Source of the DNA: Phycisphaerales bacterium
GTDB lineage: Bacteria > Planctomycetota > Phycisphaerae > Phycisphaerales > UBA1924
Direction of reading: 5' to 3'
DNA: 51,361 nt
NCBI GenBank assembly: GCA_027083355.1
Contig: JALWOY010000165.1
Span: 1-51,361, forward strand
Part shown: piece by piece, positions 26,694-35,027 of the stretch
Layout: every line of letters begins with the position of its first letter
Numbering within the stretch: position 1 is the first letter of the stretch
Program-made: the position numbers and the translations under genes
Notes under the pieces: generated by a model
What the model saw: the letters and a program-made list of their open reading frames with translations, nothing else
The model's database searches: none
Told to the model about the DNA's origin: nothing

Positions 26694-26981
26694 ATGAGGC
26701 TCATTCTCACGGCCACGATCGCCGCGGCGCAAGAGCAGGCTACATCAACGTGTTTCACGCGGGCGGACTTCGATGTCAATCTGGACGCCGACACTGAGGC
26801 TGCGCACGCGGCCGAAGTGTCGGATCGAGTGCGCCGAGACCCCCTCATGCATGATCCGACGCTTCGCAGGCTCAGCGTCGGCATCTGGAACATATTGATG
26901 CAAGATGCACATGAGACGAGTTCACTCGGGATGCATTCGTTGATGAACGCGAATTTTCCTGGGACCCGTTTCAGGCGTTGA
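26694..26981 (+). CDS. Possible small unknown protein (doubtful)
   Basis: An open frame of 95 codons from the ATG at 26694 begins MRLILTATIAAAQEQ and contains acidic and His-rich stretches. Base composition is lower in GC than the neighbouring genes. It sits between a repeat and the convergent YgfK-like gene, overlapping its last 11 nt. No Shine-Dalgarno or family is recognised. It could be a gene remnant or chance frame. Confidence 0.2.
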   Translation: MRLILTATIAAAQEQATSTCFTRADFDVNLDADTEAAHAAEVSDRVRRDPLMHDPTLRRLSVGIWNILMQDAHETSSLGMHSLMNANFPGTRFRR

Positions 26982-29010
26982 CATAATTTACCGTTGCCCC
27001 CGGACCGAACACCCCCCGCCGGAGCACGTCGAGCATCGCGAAATACGTCAGGTCGATCTCACCCTCCGCCTCCCCCTCGGCGGTCCCCGCCGGGTCGGCC
27101 GGATCGAACGAGATATCAAACCCCGGACCCTCGAACGACACCCGGTCGTCATCGGCCGAAACAATCAACACGAACTCGCGCCCCTCGAACCGCCCGCGGA
27201 TCGTCTCACGACCATCGGCCCGCTCCGCCACGAACCCGTCGAGCCGCGAGTCGCGCCACGCCTCCAGCGACCCGAAAAAACGGGGCTTGAGCACATACGG
27301 CCCCCCGTCCTCCGGACAGAACACGTCGCAGTTGCCGCACTCGTTGCAGAAATCCGCGAAGTTCGCGATCTGATGCTTTCGGCGGAGCACAAACGACCCG
27401 CGCTCAGTCGCCGCCCACGATCCGTCGCCGCACTTGTTCAGCACCACCACCGGGATCTCGGCCGGCGGGATCGCCAGCGTGAAATTCGCGTCATTCGGGC
27501 ACACCGGCACGCACTTGTCGCACGTCACGCAGTCGAACAATTCGAGCCGACTCCCGATCTTTTTCGGCGTCGAGGCATTCGCCGCACGCGCATACCGCGG
27601 GTCATCGGCCAGCCCCCGCACATACGCCTCCGTGTTCAGCACCTTCGCGTGCGACACCCACCGCCCCGCCAGCGCCCCGCCGACGATCGCTCCCGGCTCG
27701 TCGCCCGCGTCGAGGGCCGACGCGATCTCGGGTGTCCACCGCCCCCCCGCTTCTTCCAGCGCGGCCCGCGCGCAGCCGAACGCACGCAGGATGAACCCCT
27801 CGACCGACCGCGCCCCGGCGTCGTCCATCCGTTTTTTCAGGCTCTGGAAATACCCGGCCTGCCGCCCGTACCCCCCGGGCCGGAGCAGGTCCGTGCACAC
27901 CGTGATCGGCGTCAGCCCCAAAGCCACCGCGTCGGCGAAGTTGTGCCGATCGATCCCCGCGGAAAACGAGATCGGCACATCCCCCCCGAACGCCCGGCGG
28001 AAGTCCCGCACGAGGTGCATCGCCAGCACATGCAGCGGCTGGCCCGACAGGTACATCTCTTTTTCTGTTTCGGGCAGGAAATCCCTGTGGTTCTCGACGA
28101 TCAGCGTGTTGGAAAACTTCACCCCCAGCCCCCGCCCGAGCGACGCCGCCGTCTCGCGCAGCCGGGCGACGATCCCCACGATCTGATCCCACGTCGCGTC
28201 CTTCTCGAACGCGGACGCCGGTGTGCGCACGTCCGTGTACCCCATCCGATCGTGCATGATCTCACGCACCCGCTCGGCCCCGAGCAGCGTCGGGTTCAGC
28301 TTGATCGTACAGTCCAGGCCGAACTCGCGCAGCAGGAAATCGATGATCCGCTCGATCTCCTCCGGCGGGCAGCCGTGAAAGGTGCTCAGCGTGAGCGAGC
28401 CGCAGAGATTGGTCGTGAAGTCGATGTCGCGGAAGTGCGCATATTCATCGGGGATCTGCCCCCGCAGCCGCTCGACGGTCCCGCGGGCGTCCATCATGCC
28501 CTCGATGAACGCCCGCACCCGATCCGACCGGATGCCGTCGAGGTCGTACCCCACGCTCATGTCGAAGATGTGCGCATCCAGCCCGGGCCCGATCCCGAGC
28601 GCGACCCGCAACATCTCGATCAGCATGGACGCCTTGACGTATTCCTCCAGTGATTGTTCAAGCCGGAGCTCCTGCGACCATTCGACGTTGTAGCAGATGT
28701 TGTGCGCATCGATGCAGGGACGCGGGATCTCGAGCTCGTCGAGGATCTGCACGGTTTTGAGCTCGAAGATCCGCGACCCGCCCAGCCAGGCCAGCACGAT
28801 ATTCTGGGCCATCTGCGAGTGCGGCCCCGCCGCCGGGCCGAGTGGCGTCGATGCACGCCGCCCGTGAAAGGACACGGAAAGATCCACGCCGCCGGGGTCC
28901 ACGAGGAACTTCTTGCGGGGCAGGTCGAACACCGACCCCTGCGCGCGCAACTCGCGGAACATCCGCGAGACGAGGCGATCGAACGGCAGCGGTCTCAGAT
29001 CATCGGGCAT
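26971..29010 (-). CDS. YgfK-like iron-sulfur protein lacking the flavin/NADPH module
   Basis: The 679-residue protein matches the N-terminal part of E. coli YgfK, a putative selenate-reductase subunit. It has GPAAGPHSQMAQNIV, ELKTVQILD, FNMSVGY-like DMSVGYDLDG, TFHGCPPEEIE, KLNPTLLGAERVREI and DLLRPGGY, a dihydroorotate-dehydrogenase-like barrel of about 430 residues. The C-terminal ferredoxin region also matches: CVTCDKCVPVCP near residues 493-505 and CNECGNCDVFCP near 555-566. YgfK has a GltD-like FAD/NADPH module of about 400 residues between these parts; here only a short linker is present. It would thus need a separate electron donor. The ATG at 29010 has no good ribosome site. No molybdopterin enzyme partner is nearby. 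Confidence 0.85.
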   Translation of the reverse strand: MPDDLRPLPFDRLVSRMFRELRAQGSVFDLPRKKFLVDPGGVDLSVSFHGRRASTPLGPAAGPHSQMAQNIVLAWLGGSRIFELKTVQILDELEIPRPCIDAHNICYNVEWSQELRLEQSLEEYVKASMLIEMLRVALGIGPGLDAHIFDMSVGYDLDGIRSDRVRAFIEGMMDARGTVERLRGQIPDEYAHFRDIDFTTNLCGSLTLSTFHGCPPEEIERIIDFLLREFGLDCTIKLNPTLLGAERVREIMHDRMGYTDVRTPASAFEKDATWDQIVGIVARLRETAASLGRGLGVKFSNTLIVENHRDFLPETEKEMYLSGQPLHVLAMHLVRDFRRAFGGDVPISFSAGIDRHNFADAVALGLTPITVCTDLLRPGGYGRQAGYFQSLKKRMDDAGARSVEGFILRAFGCARAALEEAGGRWTPEIASALDAGDEPGAIVGGALAGRWVSHAKVLNTEAYVRGLADDPRYARAANASTPKKIGSRLELFDCVTCDKCVPVCPNDANFTLAIPPAEIPVVVLNKCGDGSWAATERGSFVLRRKHQIANFADFCNECGNCDVFCPEDGGPYVLKPRFFGSLEAWRDSRLDGFVAERADGRETIRGRFEGREFVLIVSADDDRVSFEGPGFDISFDPADPAGTAEGEAEGEIDLTYFAMLDVLRRGVFGPGATVNYVNA

Positions 29011-29031
29011 GAAGCGGAGAGTTTACACGCT

Positions 29032-29766
29032 TCAACGCGCCCCGTTGGACGCGATCGCGTCGGTCTCCATCTCTCGCAGCCTCGCCGCGGCCCGGGGACT
29101 GATCCCCGGCGGCAGCGACAGCCGGACGTGCTCGCTCGATTTCGTGCGCGGGAACTCCGCCGGCTTGCGGAACCAGCCCGCGGGTTCCGGCGTGCGTCCG
29201 GCCGACGCGTCGCCGCTGCGGACCGGGTTCTTGAATGTGCGCACGCCGCCGACATACCCCCGCTCGCGGAGCCAGACGTTGCGCGCGTGGCGGATATCCC
29301 GCTCGGCCCGCTGGGCGGCGGGGCTTGTGAACCCCTGCGAGAGGCCCGTGGGGCGGCGTGACCACGACCGGGCGTTCCAGTAGCGCAGGTCCACCCGACG
29401 CGGCTGGACATACCGATACGTCATCCACGGCGAGAACGAGAGCACCGCCCGCCCGATGCGAGCGTGGACGACCGAGCCGTCGTCGTTCGGGGCGCCGTAG
29501 CGCTCGGGGCCGGGGCCGGGCCAGTCGATCTCGGGCCGGGGCGAGTTGCGGAACACCTTGCCCTGAAAGAGCCTGCCGTTGCCGACCTGCGGCGGGGTGT
29601 TCGTGTGATACCACGACATTTTCGCCGGCGGCAGTGTCGCCAGCGGACGGTGCGCATCGGCAACGAAGTCACTCCGACGGGGCGTGACGAGGATCGACCC
29701 ACTCTGAGCGCCCGCCGACGAGACAAGCAGCCCCACGATCGCGGCTCGGAAAACACAACGCAACAT
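29032..29766 (-). CDS. Exported protein of unknown function
   Basis: The 244-residue product has a clear signal peptide (LRCVFRAAIVGLLVSSAGAQ, cleaved after about residue 20). The mature part is rich in Arg, Pro and aromatic residues, with short motifs such as WYHTNTPP, WMTYRYVQPRR and RYWNARSWSRRP, and no recognised domain. An AAGGAG lies 6 nt before the ATG at 29766. It is downstream of the glycosyltransferase gene on the same strand but separated by 136 nt. It may be a planctomycete-specific envelope protein; function is unknown. Confidence 0.75.
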   Translation of the reverse strand: MLRCVFRAAIVGLLVSSAGAQSGSILVTPRRSDFVADAHRPLATLPPAKMSWYHTNTPPQVGNGRLFQGKVFRNSPRPEIDWPGPGPERYGAPNDDGSVVHARIGRAVLSFSPWMTYRYVQPRRVDLRYWNARSWSRRPTGLSQGFTSPAAQRAERDIRHARNVWLRERGYVGGVRTFKNPVRSGDASAGRTPEPAGWFRKPAEFPRTKSSEHVRLSLPPGISPRAAARLREMETDAIASNGAR

Positions 29767-29827
29767 CTCTTTCTCCTTGTGAACCGGGACGGGCCCGCCC
29801 CCGGAGGCCGGCGGCCCCTTGAAGCCC

Positions 29828-29853
29828 CATCATCTGCAAATCGCGTGATGATG
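29828..29853. repeat. Inverted repeat CATCATC/GATGATG
   Basis: A 7-bp stem with a 12-nt loop lies between the glycosyltransferase and the exported-protein gene. Flanking CCCC (29825-29828) and GGGG (29865-29868) could extend pairing with bulges. It might be a terminator or an operator for the exported-protein gene. Confidence 0.4.
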
Positions 29854-29902
29854 CAAGGATTGTGGGGCGAGATGGACCGCGGTTGAGCCGGGGGAGGTCC
29901 GA

Positions 29903-31048
29903 TCAACCCCCGCTCTGTCCGAAAACCGAGGGGCTGTCCGGGCCGATCCGGATCGGGTCCCCGGCGACACGCTCGTAGCAGTCGATGAGCGAGATGATCT
30001 GCCGCGTCGCCCGGTGTTCCTGTTTGGCGTATTCCAGCGCCGAAGCGACAAGCCGGCGGTGCATCGCGGGGTCGCTGGCGATGTGCTCGATCGCCTCGCC
30101 CCACTGCGACTCGGTCGTGTCGGCAACGAGCCGCGCCGTCTTCCCGTCGATCAACGAATCCGCGAGCGGGTCGGCCGCGGCGATGACGGCGACACCCGAT
30201 GCCATCGCCTGGATCAGCACCGACCGCGACTCGCCCCGTGCATCGCTGTAGAGCAGCATGTCGACGCCGAGCAGAAGATCTCGGCTGAGTGCGGTCTCGT
30301 CGATGAGCGAGAGGCGATCGAGCACCCCGGCGGCGCGCGCATATTTCCACGCCTTGAGCCGGTGCGTCACGCCCGCGTCGGCGAAGAGGAAGAACCGGTC
30401 CTTGTCCTTGAGCACGCGGACCGCCGCGCGGAACGCCGCGAGCCAGGCCCTCGTGTCCCGACCCGGGCCGATCAGCAGCATGCAGGTCGTGTCCGGTTCC
30501 GTCCCGTTCGACTCGTCGCGTGCGTGCACACCCCACCGGATGCGTCGCACCTCGGCCTCGGGGAAGAGATCGACGACGCGCTGACGGATCGGCTCCGTCG
30601 GGACGGTCAGCACCGCGGTCCGACCGGGACCCTCGCCCGTCTGCGCCGAGGGCGGGCCGAGCGCGTGGTTGATCGACGCCCTGGTCGCGGCCTCGAGATG
30701 CGGACGCCATAGCTCGAACGCGGGGACGGCGTTGCTGAGGCGCACGACCTCCGCGGCGAGCCTCGCCGCGCTTCCGCCGAACAGGTGCACGATGTCCGGG
30801 AGCCCGCCGGTTTTTTCTTCGACGCGTTCGCAGAGATTCCGTGCCCGCTGCTTGACGGTCAGCCCGAGCCGGGGCCCCTGGTGAGCAATGATCGGGAGCA
30901 GCAGCGAGTTCGAGATCCTGTCGGCGAGTGACTCGGGCACGGACCACGCGATCCCGATTCCCTCGTCGGCCAACCCGATGGCGAGCCGGGCGAGCATCTC
31001 GTGTTCATATTTCGTAAAGAGCGGATCGGAGAGGAAGAGAACTCGCAT
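29903..31048 (-). CDS. GT4-like glycosyltransferase
   Basis: The 381-residue protein has a two-domain GT-B outline: an N-terminal half starting MRVLFLSDPLFTKYEHEMLARL and a C-terminal half with LIGPGRDTRAWLAAF and SVLIQAMASGVAVIAAADP. This resembles family 4 glycosyltransferases that use nucleotide sugars to build cell-surface glycans. The usual E-x7-E pair is not intact: the second Glu is replaced by Gln in LIQAMASG and the spacing from the preceding Glu is one short. Catalysis may therefore be altered. The ATG at 31048 begins the Rossmann strand. A TATTCT box on the minus strand at 31124-31129 could be its -10, giving a leader near 70 nt. Confidence 0.75.
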   Translation of the reverse strand: MRVLFLSDPLFTKYEHEMLARLAIGLADEGIGIAWSVPESLADRISNSLLLPIIAHQGPRLGLTVKQRARNLCERVEEKTGGLPDIVHLFGGSAARLAAEVVRLSNAVPAFELWRPHLEAATRASINHALGPPSAQTGEGPGRTAVLTVPTEPIRQRVVDLFPEAEVRRIRWGVHARDESNGTEPDTTCMLLIGPGRDTRAWLAAFRAAVRVLKDKDRFFLFADAGVTHRLKAWKYARAAGVLDRLSLIDETALSRDLLLGVDMLLYSDARGESRSVLIQAMASGVAVIAAADPLADSLIDGKTARLVADTTESQWGEAIEHIASDPAMHRRLVASALEYAKQEHRATRQIISLIDCYERVAGDPIRIGPDSPSVFGQSGG

Positions 31049-31297
31049 ATCGCGTCGGTCGCTTTTCTTGAGGCTCGTTCGGGCTGTGCGTCGTGCCGTG
31101 TTGTGGAAAAAATACGCCTCAACAGAATAGCGGCACCCCGCCCCCCCGACCAAACTTACCCCGTTGTGGTCTTCAATCAATCCCCCCGAATATGGTCATC
31201 GGCGGGGAGACGAACTGCTAAACCGTTGTGAACACACGCACTATATCTTTTTCCGTCCACCGGCCCGTCCTCAAACCGTTGCCTTTGATCTCCTTTT

Positions 31298-32416
31298 CTA
31301 TTCCTCTGCTGGAGAGTCCATCTTGGAAGGGGACGGCGAAGGGTTCGGTGAGCAAAATGTGGATAATGACTCTGGATGGTGGACCCGGATCGCATGGCCC
31401 GGTCCCAAGTCGAGCAATCTCCCGCGGTCTTGATGCGCATGATTCGCGTCTTCGCTCGGCCACCACGCCTCGAATACTCGCCCGCCGGACTCGACCCTGA
31501 ACATCGAGGGATCGCCGAGGAACGTGTCGAGCGTGCGGAGCCGGTCACGCTGATCGCCGATCCGGGGCGCGGCGGCGAGCAAGCCGCGGGTGTACGGATG
31601 CGCGGGCCGGTTGAGAATCACGCCGACCGGGCCTGCTTCGACGACCCGCCCGGCGTACATCACGACGATGCTGTCGGCGTGATTGGCGACCAGCCCGAGG
31701 TCGTGCGAGATGAGCAGAATCCCCAGCCCCCGCTGCGTCTTGAGCGCATCGAGCGATGAAAGAATCTGCGCCTGCGTTGTGACATCCAGCGCCGTCGTCG
31801 GCTCGTCGGCGATCAGCACGCTCGGCTCGCACGACAGCGCGATCGCGATCATCACACGCTGGAGCATCCCGCCCGAGAACTCGTGCGGGTAGGCGTTCAT
31901 CCGCGACGCCGCGTCCCGGATTCCGACCTCGGCGAGCACCCGGCACGCGAGGCCGCGGGCTTCTTTGACGGAGACGCGTCGATGCAGGCGGACGGCCTCG
32001 ATGATCTGATCGCCGATCCGCATGACCGGGTTCAGGCTCGTCATGGGTTCCTGGAAGATCATCGCGATCTCGCCGCCGCGGATCGCGCGCACGTCCTTTT
32101 CGGGGATGCTCAACAGATCGACCACACCGCCGTCGTGCCGGCGATAACGAATCCGTCCGGCCTCGATCCGCGCGGGGGGCGTGCGGACGAGCCGGAGGAT
32201 GCTCAGCGCGGTGACCGACTTGCCCGAGCCGGACTCACCCACGACCGCGGTGGTCCGGCCGGCATGGACATCGAGCGACACGTCCACGACGGCGTGCCTT
32301 CTGGGCGTGGGTTTGCGTGCCTCCTCGACCGCCGGGAACGAGACGGACAGGCCCTCGACGCGGAGAATCGGCCCGTCGATTCCCGATCGGTCGGGATTTG
32401 ACGGCTCGTCATGCAT
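31298..32416 (-). CDS. Peptide ABC transporter ATP-binding protein (OppD/DppD type)
   Basis: The 372-residue protein is an ABC ATPase of the oligopeptide/nickel group. Walker A is GESGSGKS near residue 60, the Q-loop is in IFQEPMTSLNPVM, the signature is FSGGMLQRV, Walker B is VLIADEPTTAL and the H-loop is LISHDLG. The oligopeptide C-terminal segment HPYTRGLLAA follows. The last 70 residues are divergent and lack the paired Cys seen in some homologues. Its start overlaps the permease gene by 8 nt. The second ATPase (OppF), second permease (OppB) and binding protein are not in the window. Confidence 0.93.
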   Translation of the reverse strand: MHDEPSNPDRSGIDGPILRVEGLSVSFPAVEEARKPTPRRHAVVDVSLDVHAGRTTAVVGESGSGKSVTALSILRLVRTPPARIEAGRIRYRRHDGGVVDLLSIPEKDVRAIRGGEIAMIFQEPMTSLNPVMRIGDQIIEAVRLHRRVSVKEARGLACRVLAEVGIRDAASRMNAYPHEFSGGMLQRVMIAIALSCEPSVLIADEPTTALDVTTQAQILSSLDALKTQRGLGILLISHDLGLVANHADSIVVMYAGRVVEAGPVGVILNRPAHPYTRGLLAAAPRIGDQRDRLRTLDTFLGDPSMFRVESGGRVFEAWWPSEDANHAHQDRGRLLDLGPGHAIRVHHPESLSTFCSPNPSPSPSKMDSPAEE

Positions 32417-33539
32417 CGCCCGCGTCCCGGCCGAGAGTGCGTTTGGGGTCGATGGCCTCGCGGAGCCCCTCCCCCACGAAGTTCAGCGACAGCAGCGTCA
32501 CCCCCAGCAGTACGGAGGGCACGGCGAGCAACCACCAATGGCTGGCGTAGGGGTTGATCTCGTTGAGCCCGTCGGCGGCGAGGTTGCCCCAGCTGGGCAT
32601 CGGTGGCTTGACCCCGATGCCGAGAAAACTGAGGAACGATTCCTGGAGGATCGCCTGCGGCACCGTGAGCGTGACATACACGGCGATCGGCCCGACAAGG
32701 TTCGGCAGCAGATGACGCAGAAAGATCCGCCGGGGGGTCGCGCCCGCGGCGCGTGCGGCCTCGACGAACGGCTGGTTCTTCAGACTCAGCACCTGCCCCC
32801 GGATCACCCGCGAGAGCGTCAGCCAGCTGACCCCGCCGATCGCGACCAGCAACGTCCCGATGTCCAATGCCGACCGGACCGGCTGAGAAATCCTGCGCGG
32901 GGGGACCGCAACCAACGCACGCGCGGCGATCTCGTCTCGCACGGCCGGGTGCTCGTCGAGCCAGACCGAAAGGGCGGGACGCTGCGAAGGTGCACCCTCG
33001 ACCTGGGCGGCGTTGGTCATGATCCAGTCTGTGCGCGCGCGGCTGCGTGTGACGTATTCGTCGATCGCGGCGTTGCTCGCCACGGCGAGGAGCACGACGA
33101 GCAGGATGTAGGGCAGCCCGTAGAGGACGTCGACGATGCGCATCATCACGCCGTCGACGGCGCCCCCGGCGTACCCGGCGACGGCGCCGTAGGCCGTGCC
33201 GATGGTGACGGAGATCAACGCCGCGGCGATGCCGATGCCGAGGGAAATGCCGCCTCCGGTGAGGGCGCGGACGAGGACGCTGCGGCCGAGCTGATCGGTC
33301 CCGAGCAGGTACTTCGATTTGTGTTCGTCGTCACTAGGCCACCATGAGGGGGGGAGGCGTGCCTCGGCGGGATCACCCTGGTTGTACCTCGGGATGCCGT
33401 CCCGAACGTCGAGCGTCCACGGGAGCGACCCGAGGCACGCGGCGGCGATGAACAGGAGTGTGGCCAAACCGACACCGGCGGGGGTGAAACCGAACACCCG
33501 GCGGAACCGACCGTCTTTGGCCATCAAGCCCTGGAACAT
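32409..33539 (-). CDS. Peptide ABC transporter permease (OppC/DppC type)
   Basis: The 376-residue membrane protein has the OppC layout: an N-terminal helix, the LLGTDQLGRSVLVRALTGG motif near residue 100, then about five helices, and the EAA loop VEAARAAGATPRRIFLRHLLPN that contacts the ATPase. About 70 hydrophilic residues (YVTRSRARTDW through RISQPVRS) are inserted between two helices, making it longer than the usual 290-310. The ATG at 33539 is preceded by a TACTGT box 7 nt upstream and no Shine-Dalgarno. An in-frame upstream extension would translate repeat DNA and is rejected. Confidence 0.92.
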   Translation of the reverse strand: MFQGLMAKDGRFRRVFGFTPAGVGLATLLFIAAACLGSLPWTLDVRDGIPRYNQGDPAEARLPPSWWPSDDEHKSKYLLGTDQLGRSVLVRALTGGGISLGIGIAAALISVTIGTAYGAVAGYAGGAVDGVMMRIVDVLYGLPYILLVVLLAVASNAAIDEYVTRSRARTDWIMTNAAQVEGAPSQRPALSVWLDEHPAVRDEIAARALVAVPPRRISQPVRSALDIGTLLVAIGGVSWLTLSRVIRGQVLSLKNQPFVEAARAAGATPRRIFLRHLLPNLVGPIAVYVTLTVPQAILQESFLSFLGIGVKPPMPSWGNLAADGLNEINPYASHWWLLAVPSVLLGVTLLSLNFVGEGLREAIDPKRTLGRDAGDA

Positions 33540-33546
33540 CGTCGAC

Positions 33547-33552
33547 ACAGTA
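33547..33552 (-). promoter_or_regulatory. Putative -10 box of the permease-ATPase unit, leaderless type
   Basis: TACTGT on the minus strand ends 7 nt before the ATG at 33539. No clear -35 is seen. Confidence 0.3.
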
Positions 33553-33617
33553 GCGGGGTATTGGTGGGCAACGCGGTTCGGGTCGGCCGGCTCTGTGAGT
33601 CGGGTTTCAGAGAGACA

Positions 33618-33714
33618 CGGTGGGGACGGGCGTGGCCCGTGAAGATGGAGAATGAAGAGACAGGCGAGACGCCTGTCCCACCGAGAAGAAGGGAGCCCTC
33701 GCTTCCGCTCGGGC
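33618..33714 (-). repeat. Composite hairpin-repeat module, minus orientation
   Basis: Reading the minus strand, a perfect tandem-GA hairpin (33695-33714, loop GGAA) is followed by a TTCTTCTCGGTGGGA linker and then a GACAGGC-GTCTC-GCCTGTC hairpin (33659-33677). The order and linker match the clusters at 24.6 and 26.4 kb, although the second hairpin has a different stem sequence. The surrounding 33540-33779 contains no gene. Confidence 0.82.
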
Positions 33715-33779
33715 CTGAGTTTGAAGGCCGATGCTGATCGCACGGTTCGGGGAGCCTTGATCCCCATGAACCATGTGTC

Positions 33780-34940
33780 TTACCGCGGGCCCTTGATCCG
33801 GCTGACGAGGCTCTGGGCCTTGACCTCGACCCCCTTAATCATGGCGTCGAGGGCCTCCTTGTTGGGGGCGAAGTGACGCGCGACCGGGAGCGTGACCCAT
33901 TCCTTCTGAACCAGCTCGCCGAAGGACTGGGTGAACGAGTGCATGCCCTCGCCGGTCGAACTATTGATGATCGCGGGGATGTCGGCCTCTTCGCCGTCAC
34001 GGATTTTTTCACGGACCGTGGGCGTGTTGATCAGGACCTCGGTGGCCGGGACGATCTTGGCTTCGAAATCGTCGACCGCGGGGATGAGCCTCTGGGCGCA
34101 GATAGCCGCGAGGCAGCCCGAAAGAGCGCTGCGGACGAACCCGCGTTCTTTCGGCGGGAAGAACTCGAGCATGCGACCGAAGGCGCCCATTGTGTCGGTG
34201 GTGTGGAGCGTGGCGAAGACGAGGTGCCCCGTCTCGGCGGCCTGGATCGCGGCGAGGATGGTGTCGTGGTCGCGCATCTCGCCGATGAAGATCACGTCCG
34301 GGTCCTGGCGGACGACGGAGCGGAGGGCGGTGTGGAAATCGGGCACGTCGATGCCGATCTCACGCTGCGAGATGATCGACTTGTCCTGCGTGAAGCGGTA
34401 CTCGATCGGGTCCTCGATCGTGATGATGTTCACGTCGCGTGTGTGGTTGACCTGGTTGACCATCGCGGCGAGCGTGCTGGACTTGCCGGAGCCCGTGACC
34501 CCGACGACAAGGATCAGACCCTGAGCGTTGTCCGCGACGATTTTTTCGTAGACCGGGGGCAGGTGGAGCGTGGCGTAGTCCGGGATCGTGGCGTTCACCC
34601 GGCGGATCGCGGCGTGGGTGTGCTGGCCAGCCTTGAAGAAATTGCACCGGAAGCGTTCACCTTTGTGCGGGCCGCTGTCGAGGAACCACGCGAAATCGAT
34701 ATGCCCGTCACGCTCGTAGTCCGCCTTCTGGTGCTCGTTCATCAGGGGCTGGACGAAACGGTCGCACTGCTCGGCCGTCATGGGCGGGGCGGAGATGCTC
34801 CGAAGATGCCCGCCGATGCGGTATGTCGGCGCGATATCCGGCTTGATGTGCAGGTCGGACGCCTGCATCTTCGGCATGGCCGAGAGCAGTTTCTTCAGGC
34901 TCAGTTCTTCCCCGTTCTCGGCGCGGATGGTCTCGGGCAT
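33780..34940 (-). CDS. pilT: Type IV pilus retraction ATPase PilT
   Basis: The 386-residue ATPase powers pilus retraction. Walker A GVTGSGKSST is at residues 147-156, the Asp box EDPIEYRF follows, then the Walker B/His region DPDVIFIGEMRD and AIQAAETGHLVFATLHT. The canonical AIRAAETGHL reads AIQAAETGHL. An N-terminal PAS-like domain carries ASDLHIKPD. The ATG at 34940 has a GGGGG 5 nt upstream. No other pil genes are in the window. A PilU-type paralogue role cannot be excluded. Confidence 0.93.
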   Translation of the reverse strand: MPETIRAENGEELSLKKLLSAMPKMQASDLHIKPDIAPTYRIGGHLRSISAPPMTAEQCDRFVQPLMNEHQKADYERDGHIDFAWFLDSGPHKGERFRCNFFKAGQHTHAAIRRVNATIPDYATLHLPPVYEKIVADNAQGLILVVGVTGSGKSSTLAAMVNQVNHTRDVNIITIEDPIEYRFTQDKSIISQREIGIDVPDFHTALRSVVRQDPDVIFIGEMRDHDTILAAIQAAETGHLVFATLHTTDTMGAFGRMLEFFPPKERGFVRSALSGCLAAICAQRLIPAVDDFEAKIVPATEVLINTPTVREKIRDGEEADIPAIINSSTGEGMHSFTQSFGELVQKEWVTLPVARHFAPNKEALDAMIKGVEVKAQSLVSRIKGPR

Positions 34941-35027
34941 CTGGTCCCCCTTTTCGCGCGCGGCCCGCGGTTGTGCTGAAAATGATCCCGCGTGTCTGGA
35001 ATCATACGGAGCCCGCGGGCGGCGTGC

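Noticed and set aside
26315-26893. 192-residue minus-strand frame in the repeat cluster
   Set aside because: Most of it translates the hairpin repeats and it has no ribosome site or known domain.
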